In this document: positions 13,255 through 13,858 of the stretch, piece after piece
Numbering within the stretch: position 1 is the first letter of the stretch
Layout: each line of letters opens with the position of its first letter
Notes under the pieces: generated by a model
Seen by the model: the letters and a program-made list of their open reading frames with translations, nothing else
What the model was told of the DNA's origin: nothing
Database searches by the model: none
Assembly: GCA_023249275.1 (NCBI GenBank)
Contig: JAHFCV010000042.1
Coordinates: forward strand, 1 to 13,858
From: Candidatus Methanoperedens sp.
Lineage (GTDB): Archaea; Halobacteriota; Methanosarcinia; Methanosarcinales; Methanoperedenaceae
DNA length: 13,858 nucleotides
Reading direction: 5' to 3'
Position numbers and translations under genes: made by a program

Positions 13255-13511
13255 GACATTTCGCCTGTGCGTCCATAGCATCACTGGGGCAGTTTTTTAC
13301 CCCGGATTGGATTTTTTTTGGGAATCTTAAGCATATCAAGCCAGATTCGGTAGGATTCCAGGGCGATGCGTCTTGCTGTTCTGTCGTGCATGATTAATAC
13401 CTCTCTGGTGGAGAGGGCATATTCGGCTATAAAATTAATGAATATAATATATAATACCAAATATCAGGTATATGCCTCTATTGTTTCTATAGAGGAAGGC
13501 TTTATGATAAT
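13255..13511. other. 257-base spacer with two short hairpins and a possible decayed minus-strand ORF
   Basis: No convincing gene is present. Two small inverted repeats are visible: CCTCTC/GAGAGG (13400-13405 and 13411-13416, loop five) and CCTCTAT/ATAGAGG (13475-13481 and 13489-13495, loop seven). An AT-only stretch (13437-13455) could hold a TATA box for either strand. On the minus strand, ATG 13391 to TGA 13281 encodes 36 basic residues (with RRIALESYRIWLDMLKIPKK). The frame remains open for at least 20 codons upstream without a good start, so it could be a small gene or a remnant. Confidence 0.4.
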
Positions 13512-13703
13512 ATGCCGCTTATGCTGTGTATGCGCAACGAATCTGTAGGTGCGGTCTTGCTTTTTATTATTGCACTGTACAGCGCCGCTTCGGTGTCGTG
13601 GTATTTCCCGTCAAATTATCTTCCGGCTGCGGTTTTTGCGGTTTTTCCTGTGATGGGCGCGCTTGGAGTGATGTTTCTCGCCCATAAAAAGAAAGCTGTT
13701 TGA
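13512..13703 (+). CDS. Small two-segment membrane protein
   Basis: The 63-residue product has two hydrophobic helices (about 12-31 and 36-57) joined by SWYFPSNY and ends in HKKKAV, so both ends should face the cytoplasm. Three in-frame ATGs (13512, 13521, 13530) are possible. The third gives MRNESVGAVLL, a natural start before the first helix, and none has a clear ribosome site. I do not recognise it. It lies downstream of the short hairpin at 13475-13495 and 55 bases before the SRPBCC gene on the same strand. Its composition is that of a real membrane protein, but the length leaves some doubt. Confidence 0.5.
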   Translation: MPLMLCMRNESVGAVLLFIIALYSAASVSWYFPSNYLPAAVFAVFPVMGALGVMFLAHKKKAV

Positions 13704-13758
13704 TCGCATCCTATGGGAAAATGATTTGAAGACGGGGCGCGTAAAATCTTTTAACATA

Positions 13759-13858
13759 ATGAAAGAACTTCGCACTGAAATCGAAATCCAGGCATCTGCC
13801 GGGCGGGTATGGCAAATACTCACTGACTTTGCCAGTTTTCCGAAGTGGAACCCGTTTA
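13759..13858 (+). CDS. SRPBCC (START-like) domain protein, N-terminal part only
   Basis: Thirty-three codons are visible before the window ends. The sequence MKELRTEIEIQASAGRVWQI, then LTDFASFPKWNPF, is a clear match to the first strand and helices of polyketide-cyclase/SRPBCC proteins ('I-x-A-x-xxVW-xxLTDFxxFPxWNP'). These form a deep hydrophobic pocket for lipids or other small ligands, and most are about 140-160 residues long. The start follows TTAACATA with no ribosome site. It may be co-transcribed with the small membrane protein before it. Substrate cannot be judged from this part. Confidence 0.8.
   Translation, partial: MKELRTEIEIQASAGRVWQILTDFASFPKWNPF

Overview
The window is archaeal, most likely a methanogen or ANME-type euryarchaeon of the Methanosarcinales. 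'Ca. Methanoperedens' would fit, but that lineage is inferred from gene content, not demonstrated. The evidence is an FtsZ2-type ftsZ behind a CdrS-like ribbon-helix-helix regulator, TATA-box promoters with short or absent leaders, archaeal class III (prepilin) signal peptides, a FlaI/TadA-type ATPase, AbrB-PhoU fusion proteins and secreted proteins dense in N-glycosylation sequons. No rRNA, tRNA, CRISPR array or transposase was seen.

Layout. (1) 55-786: a small gene and a larger one resembling an antitoxin/toxin pair, with a 12-bp inverted repeat around the second start. (2) 898-2567: the cell-division unit, with a strong TATA box, a phased array of 7-bp repeats, cdrS-like gene, ftsZ2, an unannotated 41-residue Cys/His microprotein one base after ftsZ, and a hairpin plus T-tract terminator. 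(3) 2581-10270: a type IV pilus-like block. On the minus strand are an AbrB-PhoU protein, a prepilin with a PKD-like domain, and an overlapping three-gene operon (secretion ATPase and two TadB/TadC-like platform proteins). On the plus strand are an Orc/ExeA-like AAA protein and a second AbrB-PhoU protein, so the PhoU-like genes flank the block. (4) 10327-12764: a glycosylation-prone secreted protein and a prepilin fused to a PstS-like substrate-binding domain. (5) 12817-end: small membrane proteins and the start of an SRPBCC-domain gene.

How the parts may work together. The pilus block has an assembly ATPase, a two-part membrane platform, two proteins with prepilin signals and a secreted surface protein. 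One prepilin carries a phosphate-binding-type domain, two PhoU-like DNA-binding regulators flank the machine, and promoter elements are shared: a 16-base identical stretch with a 12-bp palindrome at the TATA position of both the ATPase and the pilin-PstS gene, and a 26-base near-identical element beside both phoU-like genes. I infer a phosphate-responsive surface apparatus in which a solute-binding domain is mounted by a pilin-type anchor, comparable in concept to the Sulfolobus bindosome. Phosphate as ligand and phosphate control are inferences. No pstC, pstA or pstB is in the window, and the prepilin peptidase is not here either.
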